Assembly (NCBI RefSeq): GCF_009857435.1
Contig: NZ_WWCK01000001.1
Span: 744,001-808,000 of the forward strand
DNA length: 64,000 bases
Source: Duganella rivi
GTDB taxonomy: Bacteria; Pseudomonadota; Gammaproteobacteria; Burkholderiales; Burkholderiaceae_D
Direction: 5' to 3'
The position numbers and the translations under genes were made by a program. Position 1 is the first letter of the stretch. Every line of letters starts with the position of its first letter. The notes below the pieces were generated by a model, which searched no databases, had not been told where the DNA came from, and saw only the letters and a program-made list of their open reading frames with translations. Positions 24,610 to 34,777 of the stretch are shown one piece after another.

Positions 24610-27218
24610 TTTATCGCCGTCTCTCCGCAGTGGCAGCGATGCTGTGCGCTGCCGGCGTCACGCACGCGCAGGACTCGCGCAAGGTCAACGAGCCGGTGCC
24701 GCCGCCAGCTTGCGTGGTGCTGACCGCCGGTGCTGCGATGGCAAATGCAGACGACACCTCCCGCATTCAAGCCGCCATCGACCAATGCCCTGCCGGGCGC
24801 TCGGTACGGCTGGTCGGCAGCAACGAGAAGCAGCGCTTCACTGCCGGCCCGCTCAAGCTGCGCAGCGGTGTTAGTTTGCTGGTCGATGAGGGCGCAACGC
24901 TGCAAGCCAGCCTCAATCCCAAACTGTACGACCGTGGCGCCAACACTTGCGGCACCATCGACAAACAAGGACGCGGCTGCAAACCCTTCATCACCATCGA
25001 CAACGCCAAGTCCAGCGGCATCTACGGCGAAGGCATCATCGACGGCCAAGGTGGACGCGTAATCGACGGCGATTCAGAATCATGGTGGCAGCTGGCCCGC
25101 CGCGCGCAGAAGGAAGACGCCCGTCAAAACGTCCCGCGCCTGATCGAAGTCACCAACGCGCAAGACATCACGCTGCACAAAATCACGCTGCGCAACTCGC
25201 CCAATTTCCACGTCACGCTCAATAAAGTGGATGGCTTCACCGCGTGGAACGTGCGCATTGATACACCAGCCACTGCGCGCAATACCGACGGCATCGATCC
25301 TATCTCTTCGCGCAACGTCACTATCGCCTACAGCCATATCCGCACTGGCGATGACAACGTCGCCATCAAGGCTGGCAACAACGGCGCTACCGAGAACATC
25401 TCCATTCTGCACAACCGCTTCTACAGCGGCCACGGCATGTCCATCGGCAGCGAAACCAATGGCGGCGTGCGGCGCGTGCTGGTAGAGGACTTGAGCATGG
25501 ACGGAACCACTTCTGGCTTGCGCATCAAGAGCGACGTCTCGCGCGGCGGCGTAGTCGATCAAATCAGCTATCGCAATGTCTGCCTGCGCAATGTAAAAAC
25601 GCCGATCGACATCGACACCCACTACGACAACCGCGCGGAAGGTGCACTGGTGCCGGCCTATAGCAACATCATGCTGGACGATGTGCATAGCGTGACACCG
25701 GGCCGCATCATCATTCAGGGCTACGACGTCCAGAATCAGGTTCAGCTCAAGCTACGCAACGTCAGCATCGCCGGCAGGCGTGACCGCAAGATCGAGTTCG
25801 CCAATCTGTCGGGCGATGCAATCAGCAGCAAGGACACCAGCACCTGCGCCAACCGTTTCGCGCCCTTCCCAGAAGTGATGGCGGCCGGCACGCGTCCGCA
25901 ACTGACGCTGGAACAGGCCAAGCAGTTCTCTTACAGCGAAGTGCTGAAGTACGTCGGCGTGGCAGGCAAGGAGACGGTTGATCCGTGGGATCCGCTGTCC
26001 GATCCACTGGCCAAAGGGGCGGCGTTCACGCCGGACTATATTGTCGACAAGGCGGCACGCGCCGATGGCTTCCGCACTTTCAACACCGTGCAGGAGGCCG
26101 TCAGCCGCATAGTGCTGGACAGCACGGCACGGCCAGGCAAGCGCCTGTACCTGCTGCTGAAACCGGGCGTGTATTCGGAGCTGGTCTACATCCCCTCCTC
26201 TGCCGCGCCGATCACCATGTATGGCGAAGGCAAGGACGCAGCCGCCACGCGCATCACCGCCAAGCTGGATGCCTCGATCACCGGTGCTTCCTACGACGCG
26301 CAATACGGCCCACAGTTCGCCAAGGCCGCACCGGCAGTGCAAGCGATGTACGCCACCATCAAGGATCGACCGCAAATCGGCACCTTCGGTACGCAGACCG
26401 TTTGGGCGCAGAACAATGGCTTCCAGGCGCGCAACCTGACCTTCGAAAACGGCTACAACAAGGACACCGGCAATGCCCGCGCCGAGGAACTCCCGAACGT
26501 CAACAACGTCCATCATCAAGCGCTGGCTTTGAGTGTGGACAGCGCCGACAAAGCGCAGTTCGAGAATATCCGCCTGATCGGCTTCCAGGACACGCTGTAC
26601 CTGAAGTCGCCGCAGCCCGGCAGCACGGTGCGCAGCTTCTTCAATAAGTCCTACATTGAAGGTGATGTCGATTTCATTTTCGGCGACAGCACGGCCTACT
26701 TCTATCAAAGCGAGATTCGCACGCTGGGCGATCGCGGCGTGTCCTACGTCGCCGCGCCAGATACCCACGTGAAGACCAGGTACGGATTCGTATTCGACAA
26801 CGTGCGCTTCACGCATGAAGGCGCGAAGACCGGTAACTTCTATTTGCTGCGCCAATGGTTCCATAGCTCGCGCTGCACGCCGTACGCGCCGCTGGCGGTG
26901 GAAGGCTATAGCTGCACCTACGGCCCGACCAATGGCTACAAGGCGCCAACCGGCACCGTCGCACGCGTATCGCTGGAAGCGGTCGGAAAAATGGCGGTGC
27001 TGAATTCGCGCATCGGTGCGCACATCAACAAACAGCAGCCTTGGTCGGACTGGAACAAGAAAGGCACGATCTCGTATCGCCCCGTTCAGTACAACTCGGA
27101 CGACCACTGGAACAACCTGATTAAAGCCGGCATTGATCCCGTCAAGGATCTCGGCTACAGCAAGCGACCAACACCGGCCGATGTCTTCCTCGGTGAATTC
27201 AACAATTCGGATGAATAA
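24606..27218 (+). CDS. Polygalacturonase-pectin methylesterase fusion (GH28 + CE8)
   Basis: 870-residue exported enzyme (signal LSAVAAMLCAAGVTHA). The first half is a GH28 beta-helix with all four motifs: NTDGID (226-231), GDD (248-250), GHG (275-277) and RIK (306-308), giving the three catalytic Asp. The second half, from about 470, is a CE8 pectin methylesterase with GFQDTLY (Gln661, Asp662) and GDVDFIFG (nucleophile Asp689). One chain can therefore demethylate and cut homogalacturonan. Starts at GTG 24606, overlapping the acetylesterase stop. The two activities are usually separate proteins. Confidence 0.9.
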   Translation: MIYRRLSAVAAMLCAAGVTHAQDSRKVNEPVPPPACVVLTAGAAMANADDTSRIQAAIDQCPAGRSVRLVGSNEKQRFTAGPLKLRSGVSLLVDEGATLQASLNPKLYDRGANTCGTIDKQGRGCKPFITIDNAKSSGIYGEGIIDGQGGRVIDGDSESWWQLARRAQKEDARQNVPRLIEVTNAQDITLHKITLRNSPNFHVTLNKVDGFTAWNVRIDTPATARNTDGIDPISSRNVTIAYSHIRTGDDNVAIKAGNNGATENISILHNRFYSGHGMSIGSETNGGVRRVLVEDLSMDGTTSGLRIKSDVSRGGVVDQISYRNVCLRNVKTPIDIDTHYDNRAEGALVPAYSNIMLDDVHSVTPGRIIIQGYDVQNQVQLKLRNVSIAGRRDRKIEFANLSGDAISSKDTSTCANRFAPFPEVMAAGTRPQLTLEQAKQFSYSEVLKYVGVAGKETVDPWDPLSDPLAKGAAFTPDYIVDKAARADGFRTFNTVQEAVSRIVLDSTARPGKRLYLLLKPGVYSELVYIPSSAAPITMYGEGKDAAATRITAKLDASITGASYDAQYGPQFAKAAPAVQAMYATIKDRPQIGTFGTQTVWAQNNGFQARNLTFENGYNKDTGNARAEELPNVNNVHHQALALSVDSADKAQFENIRLIGFQDTLYLKSPQPGSTVRSFFNKSYIEGDVDFIFGDSTAYFYQSEIRTLGDRGVSYVAAPDTHVKTRYGFVFDNVRFTHEGAKTGNFYLLRQWFHSSRCTPYAPLAVEGYSCTYGPTNGYKAPTGTVARVSLEAVGKMAVLNSRIGAHINKQQPWSDWNKKGTISYRPVQYNSDDHWNNLIKAGIDPVKDLGYSKRPTPADVFLGEFNNSDE

Positions 27219-27228
27219 GGATCACAGC

Positions 27229-29067
27229 ATGACCTTCAATACCCAGCGCCGCAACCTGATGAAAGCCCTGCCTGCGGCGGGCCTGTCGATTGGCCTCCCT
27301 GCCGCTGCCGCTACTGCGCCCGATCCGTGGCTGCAAGCGCAAGCCATCGTTGATCACGTATCGCGTCCGCGCAAATTCCGCAAGCAGGACTTCAACATCA
27401 CCGCTTACGGCGCCAAGACCTGCAAGCTGACCAAGGTGAAAGCGTGGGTCTCACACGAAGATCAGGAAGAACTGGGCACGCCCGCTGCCGGTTCGCATGA
27501 CAATTACGCCGCCATCAAGACCGCGATCAAAGCCTGCCACGAGGCAGGCGGCGGCCGCGTGGTGATTCCGGCTGGCGACTGGTTCGTGGCCGGCCCTATC
27601 GTGCTGCTGTCGAATGTGAACGTCCACTTGAACAAAGGCGCGCACGTCTACTTCAGCCACAACCCAGCCGATTACGCCAAGTACGGCGATATCGATTGCG
27701 GCAAGCACGGTAAGCTGACCATCTCGCGCTGGCAGAGCAACGACTGCCTGAACTACTCGCCGATGGTCTACGCCTACGGCCAAGACAACATCGCGCTGAC
27801 CGGCGACGATTGGACTGCGATTCTCGACGGCCAAGGCGGCGTACCATTCAACGACGTTGGCGATTGCTGGTGGACTTGGAAGGGAAAGCAAAAAACCATC
27901 AACTCCATCGGCCAAGGCACCACGCCTAACTTCAAAGCTGGCAAGATGTCGGAGAACACCGTCAATCCGCTGAACGTGGAGTCGCTGTCCATCATTGCAC
28001 CGGCGCTGACGGAAGCAGAGCGCCTGCTGATTCAAGGCGAAGGCGATAAGTGGCGCTGGGATGCGCAGTATCTGCCGGCGCTGTCGGAAGCGGGTGTGCC
28101 GCTGTCCAAGCGCATCTTCGGCATCGGCCATTATCTGCGCGCGCCGATGATCCAGCTGATCGGCTGCACCAACGTGCTGCTGCAAGGCTACCGCGTGCAG
28201 AACACGCCGTTCTGGCAGCACCATCCAGTCCACTGCCGCAATCTGGTGATCCGCAATGTGGAGATGCACAGCCACGGCCCAAATAGCGACGGCTTCGACC
28301 CTGAAGCGTGCGATCACGTGCTGGTGGAAGGCTGCACCTTTGATACCGGTGACGACTGCATCGCCATCAAAGCCGGCAAGGATTTGGATACGCAGTACGG
28401 CCCATCGCAGAACATCGTCATCCAGAACTGCATCATGCACAGCGGCCATGGGGGCGTGACCTTGGGCAGCGAGATGGCGGGCGGTATCCAGAACGTGTAC
28501 GCGCAAAAGCTGGTATTTGAAAACGCCAACTGGAAAACCAATCCGCTCAACACGGCGATTCGCATGAAGACCAATTTGAATCGCGGCGGCTACCTGCGCA
28601 ATTTCTACGTGCGTGATTGCACGGTGCCAAACGGCGTGCAGATTTCGCCGTCGTTCTACGCATCGCTGCCGGGGTCTCCGATTCAGTCGAAGACCGTGGC
28701 GACTGCGGCCGGCGCCATCGTCACCTTCGATTGCGACTACACGCCGATCAGCGACAACGTGCGCACGCGCCCACCGATGGTCGATAACATCCAGATCTCC
28801 AACATCAAGGCAGGCAACGTCACCAAGGACGGCAAGACCGCGTCGTGCTTCCAGGCGATTGTGATCCTGGGGCCGGTGGCGTCGGACTACAATGGCCCGG
28901 GGCCGATGCCGCCGGTGTTCCCGGTCACGAACGTGTCGATCAGCGATTGCGATTTCGGCACGCCGGTGAACACCGCAGCGCCATGGTTCCTCTACAACGT
29001 GAAGAACCTCACGCTAAAGAACGTCACCATCGGCGACAAGGTGCACAACACGACTTTATCGGTGTAA
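27229..29067 (+). CDS. Second GH28 glycoside hydrolase (polygalacturonase-like), probable Tat substrate
   Basis: 612 residues. Start at 27229 (AAGGA seven bases upstream). The N-terminus has a twin-arginine signal, TQRRNLMKALPAAGLSIGLPAAAA, suggesting folded export. GH28 motifs: NSDGFD (352-357), DD at 375-376, GHG (406-408) and RMK (445-447), with Met in place of the usual Ile. The chain is longer than simple endo-polygalacturonases, with an insertion of about 100 residues before the catalytic helix (about 190-320), as in exo-acting family members. 10 bp after the fusion enzyme gene, same operon. Exact substrate undetermined. Confidence 0.88.
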   Translation: MTFNTQRRNLMKALPAAGLSIGLPAAAATAPDPWLQAQAIVDHVSRPRKFRKQDFNITAYGAKTCKLTKVKAWVSHEDQEELGTPAAGSHDNYAAIKTAIKACHEAGGGRVVIPAGDWFVAGPIVLLSNVNVHLNKGAHVYFSHNPADYAKYGDIDCGKHGKLTISRWQSNDCLNYSPMVYAYGQDNIALTGDDWTAILDGQGGVPFNDVGDCWWTWKGKQKTINSIGQGTTPNFKAGKMSENTVNPLNVESLSIIAPALTEAERLLIQGEGDKWRWDAQYLPALSEAGVPLSKRIFGIGHYLRAPMIQLIGCTNVLLQGYRVQNTPFWQHHPVHCRNLVIRNVEMHSHGPNSDGFDPEACDHVLVEGCTFDTGDDCIAIKAGKDLDTQYGPSQNIVIQNCIMHSGHGGVTLGSEMAGGIQNVYAQKLVFENANWKTNPLNTAIRMKTNLNRGGYLRNFYVRDCTVPNGVQISPSFYASLPGSPIQSKTVATAAGAIVTFDCDYTPISDNVRTRPPMVDNIQISNIKAGNVTKDGKTASCFQAIVILGPVASDYNGPGPMPPVFPVTNVSISDCDFGTPVNTAAPWFLYNVKNLTLKNVTIGDKVHNTTLSV

Positions 29068-29143
29068 GCAAGCGTCGCATCGGCGCAACCGCATGGCGTG
29101 GGCCTTGGCATATACTGGCCGGACTTTTACCGGGAGATCTGCC

Positions 29144-29638
29144 ATGCGTCCACTGCTCACGCTACCGCTGCTGCCATTGCTGCTGTCCTCCATCGCCGTG
29201 CAAGCTGCACCTGCCGAAGCATTGAAGCCAATGGCATTCCTGGCGGGCCATTGCTGGAAAGGCGAGTTTCCCGGCTCGAAGCAAACCGACGAGCATTGCT
29301 TCCAATGGGCACAGGATGGACACTCCCTGCGCGATGTGCACACCGTGCGCACGCCGGGCAAGCCCGACTACGTGGGCGAGACGATTTACTACTACGACTG
29401 GTCAGCTAAGGTCGTGTCCTATCTCTACGTGGAAAACAGCGGCGGCTACAGCCGCGGCACCATGAAGCCCGCCACCGACGGCCTCGAATTCCCCGAAACG
29501 AACTACATCGCCAACGGCCTCACCCTCCCCTACCGTGTCAAATGGACAGTGAGCACCGACTCGTACGAAGCCTTCAGCGAAATGTACGTCAAAGACAAAT
29601 GGGTTACCCAATTCAAGATGACCTTGAAGAAGCAGTAA
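29144..29638 (+). CDS. Secreted protein of unknown function
   Basis: 164 residues; start at 29144 after CGGGAGA. Signal peptide MRPLLTLPLLPLLLSSIAVQA. The mature part (FLAGHCWKGEFPGSKQTDEHCFQW, then alternating beta-strand-like segments ending VTQFKMTLKK) resembles small calycin/lipocalin-type beta-barrel proteins, but no named family is certain. Two cysteines about 15 residues apart may pair. Follows the GH28 gene and converges with the GH43 gene with no gap, so it may belong to the pectin operon or be an independent gene. Confidence 0.65.
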   Translation: MRPLLTLPLLPLLLSSIAVQAAPAEALKPMAFLAGHCWKGEFPGSKQTDEHCFQWAQDGHSLRDVHTVRTPGKPDYVGETIYYYDWSAKVVSYLYVENSGGYSRGTMKPATDGLEFPETNYIANGLTLPYRVKWTVSTDSYEAFSEMYVKDKWVTQFKMTLKKQ

Positions 29639-31198
29639 CTACGGGGCGACGCGGAAGTAGTCGATGTCGGCGTGGCCGCCGACGCCTGAGCTGAAGAGGC
29701 CCATTTGGGCGCCGACCCAGCGGCCCATTTTGGCGGTGAATTGGGCGCCGATTGGTGTGTATTTAACGCCGTCTGCGCTGTATGAGAATTGCGTTACGCC
29801 GCCGGCGATTACCTGCATGCGCAGCCAGACTTGCGGGGATGGCAGATCCACGCCCGCCTCCTGCTGTTCGTGGCAGTTGGCGTCGGCTTTATAGCAGCTG
29901 ACCAGCGCCAGCTGGGTTCTGCCGTCGTTGCGGCGCGTGCCTAGCCAGATGTAGTCGGAGCCGTACATCACGAGTCCCGCGACGCCGCCATCTGACAAAC
30001 CGCCCGCATCCAGCTTGGTCGTCACGGTAAAGGTTTCGGCCGGCAGTTTTTGCAGCAGCAGCGAAGGCACATCCCACAGGTTGCCAGTGCGCGATTGCGA
30101 GAACAAACGCAGCTTGCCGTCACCCAGCGCGTACCACGACGGCTGCCAGTTCGCATTCCACTGCCATTGCAAGCCAAGTTTAGAACCATTGAATTCGTCG
30201 CTGGTCGGCGGCGCAGCCTTGGCGTGGCCAGAAACCGGCATGCGATAACGCGCCACTGGCTGTCCCGCAGCCCCGCCAACGTCCTCACCGATCAACGGCC
30301 AGCCATCGCGCCAGATCATCGGCTGCAAATGCACTATGCGGCCATAGGCACGCTTGTCTTGAAAGTGGATGAACCAGTCTTCGCCTTGCGGCGTCTGCAC
30401 CCACGCGCCTTGGTGTGGGCCGTTCACCGGCGAGCTGCCCTGCGCCAGTACGATGCGATCTTCATACGGCCCGTCGATGCTGCGCGAACGGAACGCCGAC
30501 TGCCAGCCAAATTCCACACCGCCCGCCGGTGCAAACACGTAGTAGTAGCCATCGCGCTTGTAGAACTTCGGCCCTTCCAGCGTGGTGTACTTGGGCAGCT
30601 TGTTGCCGTCGATGATGATCTTGCCCGCATCATCCAAAAGACGGCTGGCGTCCGGCGCCATGCGGCGCAAGGTCAGCACGTTGGCGAAACCGGCGCGGCT
30701 CCTGGCCCACGCATGCAGCAAATAGGCTTGACCATCATCGTCCCACAGCGGCGTCGGATCGATCAGTCCTTTGCCGCCGACCAGCAAATGCGGCGCGCTC
30801 CACGGGCCGGCGAAGTCTTTCGCCGTCATCACGTAGATACCGAAATCAGGATCGGGATAGAAGATCCAGAATTTGCCGTCGTGGTAGCGCAGGCACGGCG
30901 CCCACACGCCCTTGCCATGCTGCGGCTTGGCGAAAACATCGAGCGGCACCTGCTGCTGCAAGGCGTGGCCAACCAGCGTCCAGTTGACGAGATCCGGCGA
31001 CTGCAACAGCGGCAAGCCGGGCGCACTGTTAAAACTTGAGGAAACCAGGTAATACATATCGCCGACGCGGATCGCATCGGGATCGGAATAGTCAGCGTGG
31101 ATAACCGGATTTTGATACTGCACCGGCGCAGTACTGCAAGCGGCCAGCAAGGCCGCAAACAAAAAGGGCAGACACCGTTGAAGTATCCGCCCCATCAT
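29639..31198 (-). CDS. GH43 family glycoside hydrolase lipoprotein
   Basis: 519 residues. Lipobox LLAAC (Cys21) places it in a membrane. Five-bladed GH43 propeller: general base Asp in HADYSDPDAIRVG, pKa-modulating Asp in GLIDPTPLWDDDG and acid Glu in LEGPKFYKRDGYY, followed by a C-terminal beta-sandwich (from about 330, SDEFNGSKLGLQWQW...) as in GH43_12-type beta-xylosidase/arabinofuranosidase enzymes. Likely trims arabinose or xylose side chains of pectin. The ATG at 31198 overlaps the stop of the lactonase gene (TGATG), showing translational coupling; a GTG three bases earlier is possible. Confidence 0.88.
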   Translation of the reverse strand: MMGRILQRCLPFLFAALLAACSTAPVQYQNPVIHADYSDPDAIRVGDMYYLVSSSFNSAPGLPLLQSPDLVNWTLVGHALQQQVPLDVFAKPQHGKGVWAPCLRYHDGKFWIFYPDPDFGIYVMTAKDFAGPWSAPHLLVGGKGLIDPTPLWDDDGQAYLLHAWARSRAGFANVLTLRRMAPDASRLLDDAGKIIIDGNKLPKYTTLEGPKFYKRDGYYYVFAPAGGVEFGWQSAFRSRSIDGPYEDRIVLAQGSSPVNGPHQGAWVQTPQGEDWFIHFQDKRAYGRIVHLQPMIWRDGWPLIGEDVGGAAGQPVARYRMPVSGHAKAAPPTSDEFNGSKLGLQWQWNANWQPSWYALGDGKLRLFSQSRTGNLWDVPSLLLQKLPAETFTVTTKLDAGGLSDGGVAGLVMYGSDYIWLGTRRNDGRTQLALVSCYKADANCHEQQEAGVDLPSPQVWLRMQVIAGGVTQFSYSADGVKYTPIGAQFTAKMGRWVGAQMGLFSSGVGGHADIDYFRVAP

Positions 31199-32076
31199 CA
31201 CGCTCCAAACAGCGTTTCAGCCACGCCTTTAACGCCAGGCCGCAGCAGTACCACCGAACCGCCCCACTCTGCATCTTCCGGCTTGCCGGAGACGATGGAG
31301 GTGACCAGCAGCGTGTCCAGATCCTTGCCGCCGAACGCGCACATGGATGGCTTCAGCATCGGCACCTCGACGCGGCGATCCACTTTGCCTTCCGGCGTAT
31401 AGCGCAGGAGGTAGCCGCCGTCATTAGCGCAGATCCAGTAGCAGCCATCGGCATCGACCGCGGCGCCGTCAGGACGGCCCGCTTCCTTCGTCATATCGGC
31501 AAACACGCGGCGATTACTCGGCACACCATCAGCGATGTCGTAATCGAACGCCCACACCATGCGCCGTTGCGGATGCGAATCCGACAGGTACATGGTGCGG
31601 CCATCCGGCGAGAACGCCGTGCCGTTCTGCGTCAGCAGCTCCGACACGAACGGCGCCGAGATGCCGCGCGCCGCATCGTAGCGATACAGCTGGCCCACCG
31701 CGCGCGCCGCGCTCATGTCCATGAACATGGTGCCGGCCCAGAAGCGTCCTTGACGATCGCAACGTCCGTCGTTGAAGCGCATGCCCTCGCCCAAGCCGGC
31801 AGCCGGCGTCGCAAGCTTGAGCGCCGCTGCGGTCTGCTCAGCGCCCAGCGACAAGCTGAAGATGCCGCTCTCCATGCCCGCAATCAGGCCGCCGCCGGCC
31901 TTGGCCGCCACGCAGGCGACCATCTCGGCGTTGTCCCAATAGCGCGCCGCGCCGGTCGAGCCGTCCATGCGCCACACGCGCCTGGCCGGGATATCGACCC
32001 AGTACCAGGCGCCTTCGGCCGCGCTCCACGTCGGGCTTTCGCCCACCGTGCAGCTAACGCCGCTTACCCGTTCCAT
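31198..32076 (-). CDS. SMP-30/gluconolactonase-family lactonase, probable aldaro-lactone hydrolase
   Basis: 292-residue six-bladed propeller. Metal-ligand positions can be followed: Glu in the N-terminal GESPTWS, Asn in RFNDGRCD, Asn in [13 protein letters not shown] and Asp in [12 protein letters not shown]. In the oxidative uronate pathway, members of this family open galactaro- or glucaro-1,4-lactone, the product of uronate dehydrogenase; its position between the semialdehyde dehydrogenase and GH43 genes supports this. It overlaps the upstream dehydrogenase stop by 13 bp. Gluconolactonase or arabinolactonase activity is the alternative. Confidence 0.88.
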   Translation of the reverse strand: MERVSGVSCTVGESPTWSAAEGAWYWVDIPARRVWRMDGSTGAARYWDNAEMVACVAAKAGGGLIAGMESGIFSLSLGAEQTAAALKLATPAAGLGEGMRFNDGRCDRQGRFWAGTMFMDMSAARAVGQLYRYDAARGISAPFVSELLTQNGTAFSPDGRTMYLSDSHPQRRMVWAFDYDIADGVPSNRRVFADMTKEAGRPDGAAVDADGCYWICANDGGYLLRYTPEGKVDRRVEVPMLKPSMCAFGGKDLDTLLVTSIVSGKPEDAEWGGSVVLLRPGVKGVAETLFGA

Positions 32077-33641
32077 ACCAGGTCGCCGTTCACCACGCGC
32101 GGAATGTTCTGTGGATTGGCGTCTGCCAGCGATTCAGGCAGCAGGTACGCAGGCACGTCTTGATACGACACTGGACGCAGGAAGCGGTCGATCGCCGACG
32201 CGCCCACCGAGGTGCTGCGGCTGTCCGAGGTCGAAGGGAACGGGCCGCCGTGAACCATGGCGTGCGCCACTTCCACGCCGGTGCCGAAACCGTTGAACAG
32301 GATACGGCCCACTTTACGCTCCAGGATCGGCAGCAACTTGGTCGCCAGCGCCTTGTCGTCGGCGGTTGCGTGCACGGCGCCGGTCAGCTGGCCTTCCAGG
32401 TGCTCGGCAACAGCCAGCAGTTCCGCTTCGTCTTCGGCGACCACCAGCAGCGAGGTTGGGCCAAAGATTTCGCCTTCCAGCGCCGGGTCGGCCAGGAAGC
32501 GCTTGGCGTCAACCTGGTACAGGAACGCTTGCGCGCCGCATGGCAGATCGTTGGTCTGGCCGGCAGCAACTTGCTGCACGCCTTCCACCGCTGCCAGGCC
32601 TTTCACGCCGCCGTTGTAGGCTTTGTGGATGCCAGGGGTCAGCATGGTGGTGGCTGGCTTGGCGCCGATGGTGCCGGCAGCGGCGGCCACGAAGGCTTGC
32701 AGCTTGTCCGACTTCAGCGCGATCAGCAGGCCTGGGTTGGTGCAGAACTGGCCCGAGCCCAGGGTCAGCGAATCGGCAAACGCTTGCGGCAGTTTAGGAT
32801 TGTCCAGCGCGCCCGGCAGCAGGAACACAGGGTTGATCGAGCTCATCTCTGCATACACAGGGATCGGTTCTTTACGTGCAGCAGCGGTGTGCATCAGCGA
32901 AATGCCGCCGGCGCGCGAGCCGGTGAAGCCTACCGCCTTGATGAACGGATGCGCCACCAGGTTCTGGCCGATGGTCTGGCCCGAGCCGATCAGCATCGAG
33001 AACACGCCTTCAGGCATATTCGATTCGGCAGCAGCTTGCGCTACGGCCTTGCCCACCAGTTCCGAAGTGCCCAGGTGGGCCGAGTGCGCTTTCACAATGA
33101 CCGGGCAGCCGGCAGCCAGTGCCGAGGCGGTATCGCCGCCGGCTACCGAGAACGCCAGCGGGAAGTTCGATGCGCCGAACACGGCGACAGGGCCGAGGCC
33201 GATTTTGCGCAGACGCAGGTCAGGACGCGGCGCAGGTGCGCGATCCGGCAGCGCGCTATCGAGCGTCGCGGTCTGGAAGCGGCCATCGCGCACGACCTTT
33301 GCGAACAGGCGCAGCTGGTTGCAGGTACGGCCGCGCTCGCCTTCCAGGCGGGCTTGCGGCAGGCCGGTTTCCTGCATTGCGCGTTCGATCAGGGTCGGGC
33401 CCAGATCCATGATGCGGTCAGCGATGGTTTCGAGGAACTTGGCGCGCACTTCCAGGCTGGTTTCGCGGTACACGTCGAACGCGGCGTTAGCCAGTTCCAC
33501 AGCGCGTTGCAGGTCAGCAGCGCCGGCCAAACCGAACGCTGGTTCGATTTCCACATTGCGCGACGGATCGACTGCTTTCATCGAACCTTCTTTACCGTAG
33601 ACCGCGCTGCGGCCAATAATCATTTCTCCTGCTACTTGCAT
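32064..33641 (-). CDS. 2,5-dioxovalerate (alpha-ketoglutaric semialdehyde) dehydrogenase
   Basis: 525-residue NADP-type aldehyde dehydrogenase oxidising 2-oxoglutarate semialdehyde to 2-oxoglutarate, the last step of the oxidative uronate route. Catalytic Cys300 in SGQFCTNPG, Glu265 in YAEMSSINP, Asn159 in [11 protein letters not shown] and cofactor-binding Lys184. The [19 protein letters not shown] region and length match type III KGSADH enzymes associated with hydroxyproline and aldarate pathways. GGAG ribosome binding site precedes the ATG. Same strand and 78 bp downstream of kdgD, with a weak hairpin terminator or attenuator between. Confidence 0.92.
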   Translation of the reverse strand: MQVAGEMIIGRSAVYGKEGSMKAVDPSRNVEIEPAFGLAGAADLQRAVELANAAFDVYRETSLEVRAKFLETIADRIMDLGPTLIERAMQETGLPQARLEGERGRTCNQLRLFAKVVRDGRFQTATLDSALPDRAPAPRPDLRLRKIGLGPVAVFGASNFPLAFSVAGGDTASALAAGCPVIVKAHSAHLGTSELVGKAVAQAAAESNMPEGVFSMLIGSGQTIGQNLVAHPFIKAVGFTGSRAGGISLMHTAAARKEPIPVYAEMSSINPVFLLPGALDNPKLPQAFADSLTLGSGQFCTNPGLLIALKSDKLQAFVAAAAGTIGAKPATTMLTPGIHKAYNGGVKGLAAVEGVQQVAAGQTNDLPCGAQAFLYQVDAKRFLADPALEGEIFGPTSLLVVAEDEAELLAVAEHLEGQLTGAVHATADDKALATKLLPILERKVGRILFNGFGTGVEVAHAMVHGGPFPSTSDSRSTSVGASAIDRFLRPVSYQDVPAYLLPESLADANPQNIPRVVNGDLVWNG

Positions 33642-33660
33642 TTTTGGCTCCGTATGTGTG

Positions 33661-33683
33661 AAAAGCGCGGACGAGCCGCGCTT
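33661..33683 (-). terminator. Hairpin between kdgD and the semialdehyde dehydrogenase gene
   Basis: Stem AAGCGCGG / CCGCGCTT with loop CTCGT, followed on the minus strand by TTTTC. Weak intrinsic terminator or attenuator that would lower expression of the three downstream genes. Confidence 0.5.
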
Positions 33684-33719
33684 GAATTTGTTTTTCGATT
33701 CAACTAATAGCTTAACCGA

Positions 33720-34631
33720 TTATTGGGCGCCCTGCTTGAGCATCAGTTTGTGCAGCATATCCGTTTCTTCGGCGGTCAGGTCGGTCAACGGTGCGCGCAC
33801 TGGGCCGGCGTCGTGGCCGGCCAGCTTGGCGCCGGCCTTGACGATCGACACGGCGTAGCCTGCTTTGCGGTTGCGAATCTCCAGGTACGGCAGGAAGAAT
33901 TCGTCGATCATGCGGTTCTGTTCGGCGTGGTTGTCCGATGCGACAGCGTGGTAGAAGTCCATCGCCAGTTTCGGCATGAAGTTGAACACGGCCGACGAGT
34001 ACACCGGGGTGCCCAGTGCCTTGTACGCGGCGGCGTACACTTCGGCGGTCGGCAAGCCGCCGAGGTAGCTGAAGCGGTCGCCCATTTTGCGCCAGATCGA
34101 GACCATCAGTTCGATGTCGCCGATACCGTCCTTGAAGCCGATCAGGTTCGGGCAACGGTCGGCCAGGATCGCCAGCGAGGTTGGGCTCAGGCGGCAGTTG
34201 GCGCGGTTGTACACCACCACGCCGAGGTTGGTGGCCTTGCAAACCTCTGCAACGTGTTCGATCAGGCCGTCTTGCGACGCTTCGGTCAGGTAATGCGGCA
34301 GCAGCAGCAGGCCTTGCGCGCCGGCTTTTTCGGCTTCCTTGGCGTAGGCAGCAGCCACGCGGGTCGGGCCGCCGACGCCGGCCAGGATCGGCACTTGGCC
34401 GCGGCAGGTATCAACCGCGGTCTTGATGATTTCTGGGTACTCTTGCGGGGTCAGCGAGAAGAACTCGCCGGTGCCGCCGGCGGCGAACAGTGCGCTGGCG
34501 CCGTACGGAGCCAGCCATTCCAGACGTTCAATGTAGGTCGACTTGCGGAAGTTGCCTTCGGCGTCAAAGTCGGTGACCGGGAACGACAGCAGGCCGGAGG
34601 AAAGGATTTTTTTCAGGTCATTCGGTTGCAT
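33720..34631 (-). CDS. kdgD: 5-dehydro-4-deoxyglucarate dehydratase
   Basis: 303-residue class I aldolase-fold enzyme (DapA superfamily) that dehydrates and decarboxylates 5-dehydro-4-deoxy-D-glucarate to 2-oxoglutarate semialdehyde. Schiff-base Lys167 in GFKDGIGD and Tyr141 in VVVYNR are present, with GGTGEF (52-57) for the substrate carboxylate. ATG at 34631 follows GGAG; an in-frame TTG at 34643 is less likely. Uses the product of GarD and feeds the semialdehyde dehydrogenase downstream. A palindrome resembling an FCD operator lies 60 bp upstream. Confidence 0.93.
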   Translation of the reverse strand: MQPNDLKKILSSGLLSFPVTDFDAEGNFRKSTYIERLEWLAPYGASALFAAGGTGEFFSLTPQEYPEIIKTAVDTCRGQVPILAGVGGPTRVAAAYAKEAEKAGAQGLLLLPHYLTEASQDGLIEHVAEVCKATNLGVVVYNRANCRLSPTSLAILADRCPNLIGFKDGIGDIELMVSIWRKMGDRFSYLGGLPTAEVYAAAYKALGTPVYSSAVFNFMPKLAMDFYHAVASDNHAEQNRMIDEFFLPYLEIRNRKAGYAVSIVKAGAKLAGHDAGPVRAPLTDLTAEETDMLHKLMLKQGAQ

Positions 34632-34689
34632 TACAGTCTCCAATGTTGACGTCTGGTGTGAGGATGAGGGATGGACGCTCTTGCGCCTT

Positions 34690-34708
34690 GTTGTATGACA
34701 TCGTACAA
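34690..34708. promoter_or_regulatory. Operator candidate upstream of kdgD
   Basis: TTGTA-N8-TACAA inverted repeat (34691-34708). Its left half, GTTGTATGAC, is repeated at 35543-35552 in the leader of the adjacent GntR gene. Confidence 0.55.
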
Positions 34709-34777
34709 CTAGATCTAAATGGAAGCAAGCGATTTCACGTTTCCCGTCAAATCGCCTGCCCAGGCGTTGCAGAAGTG

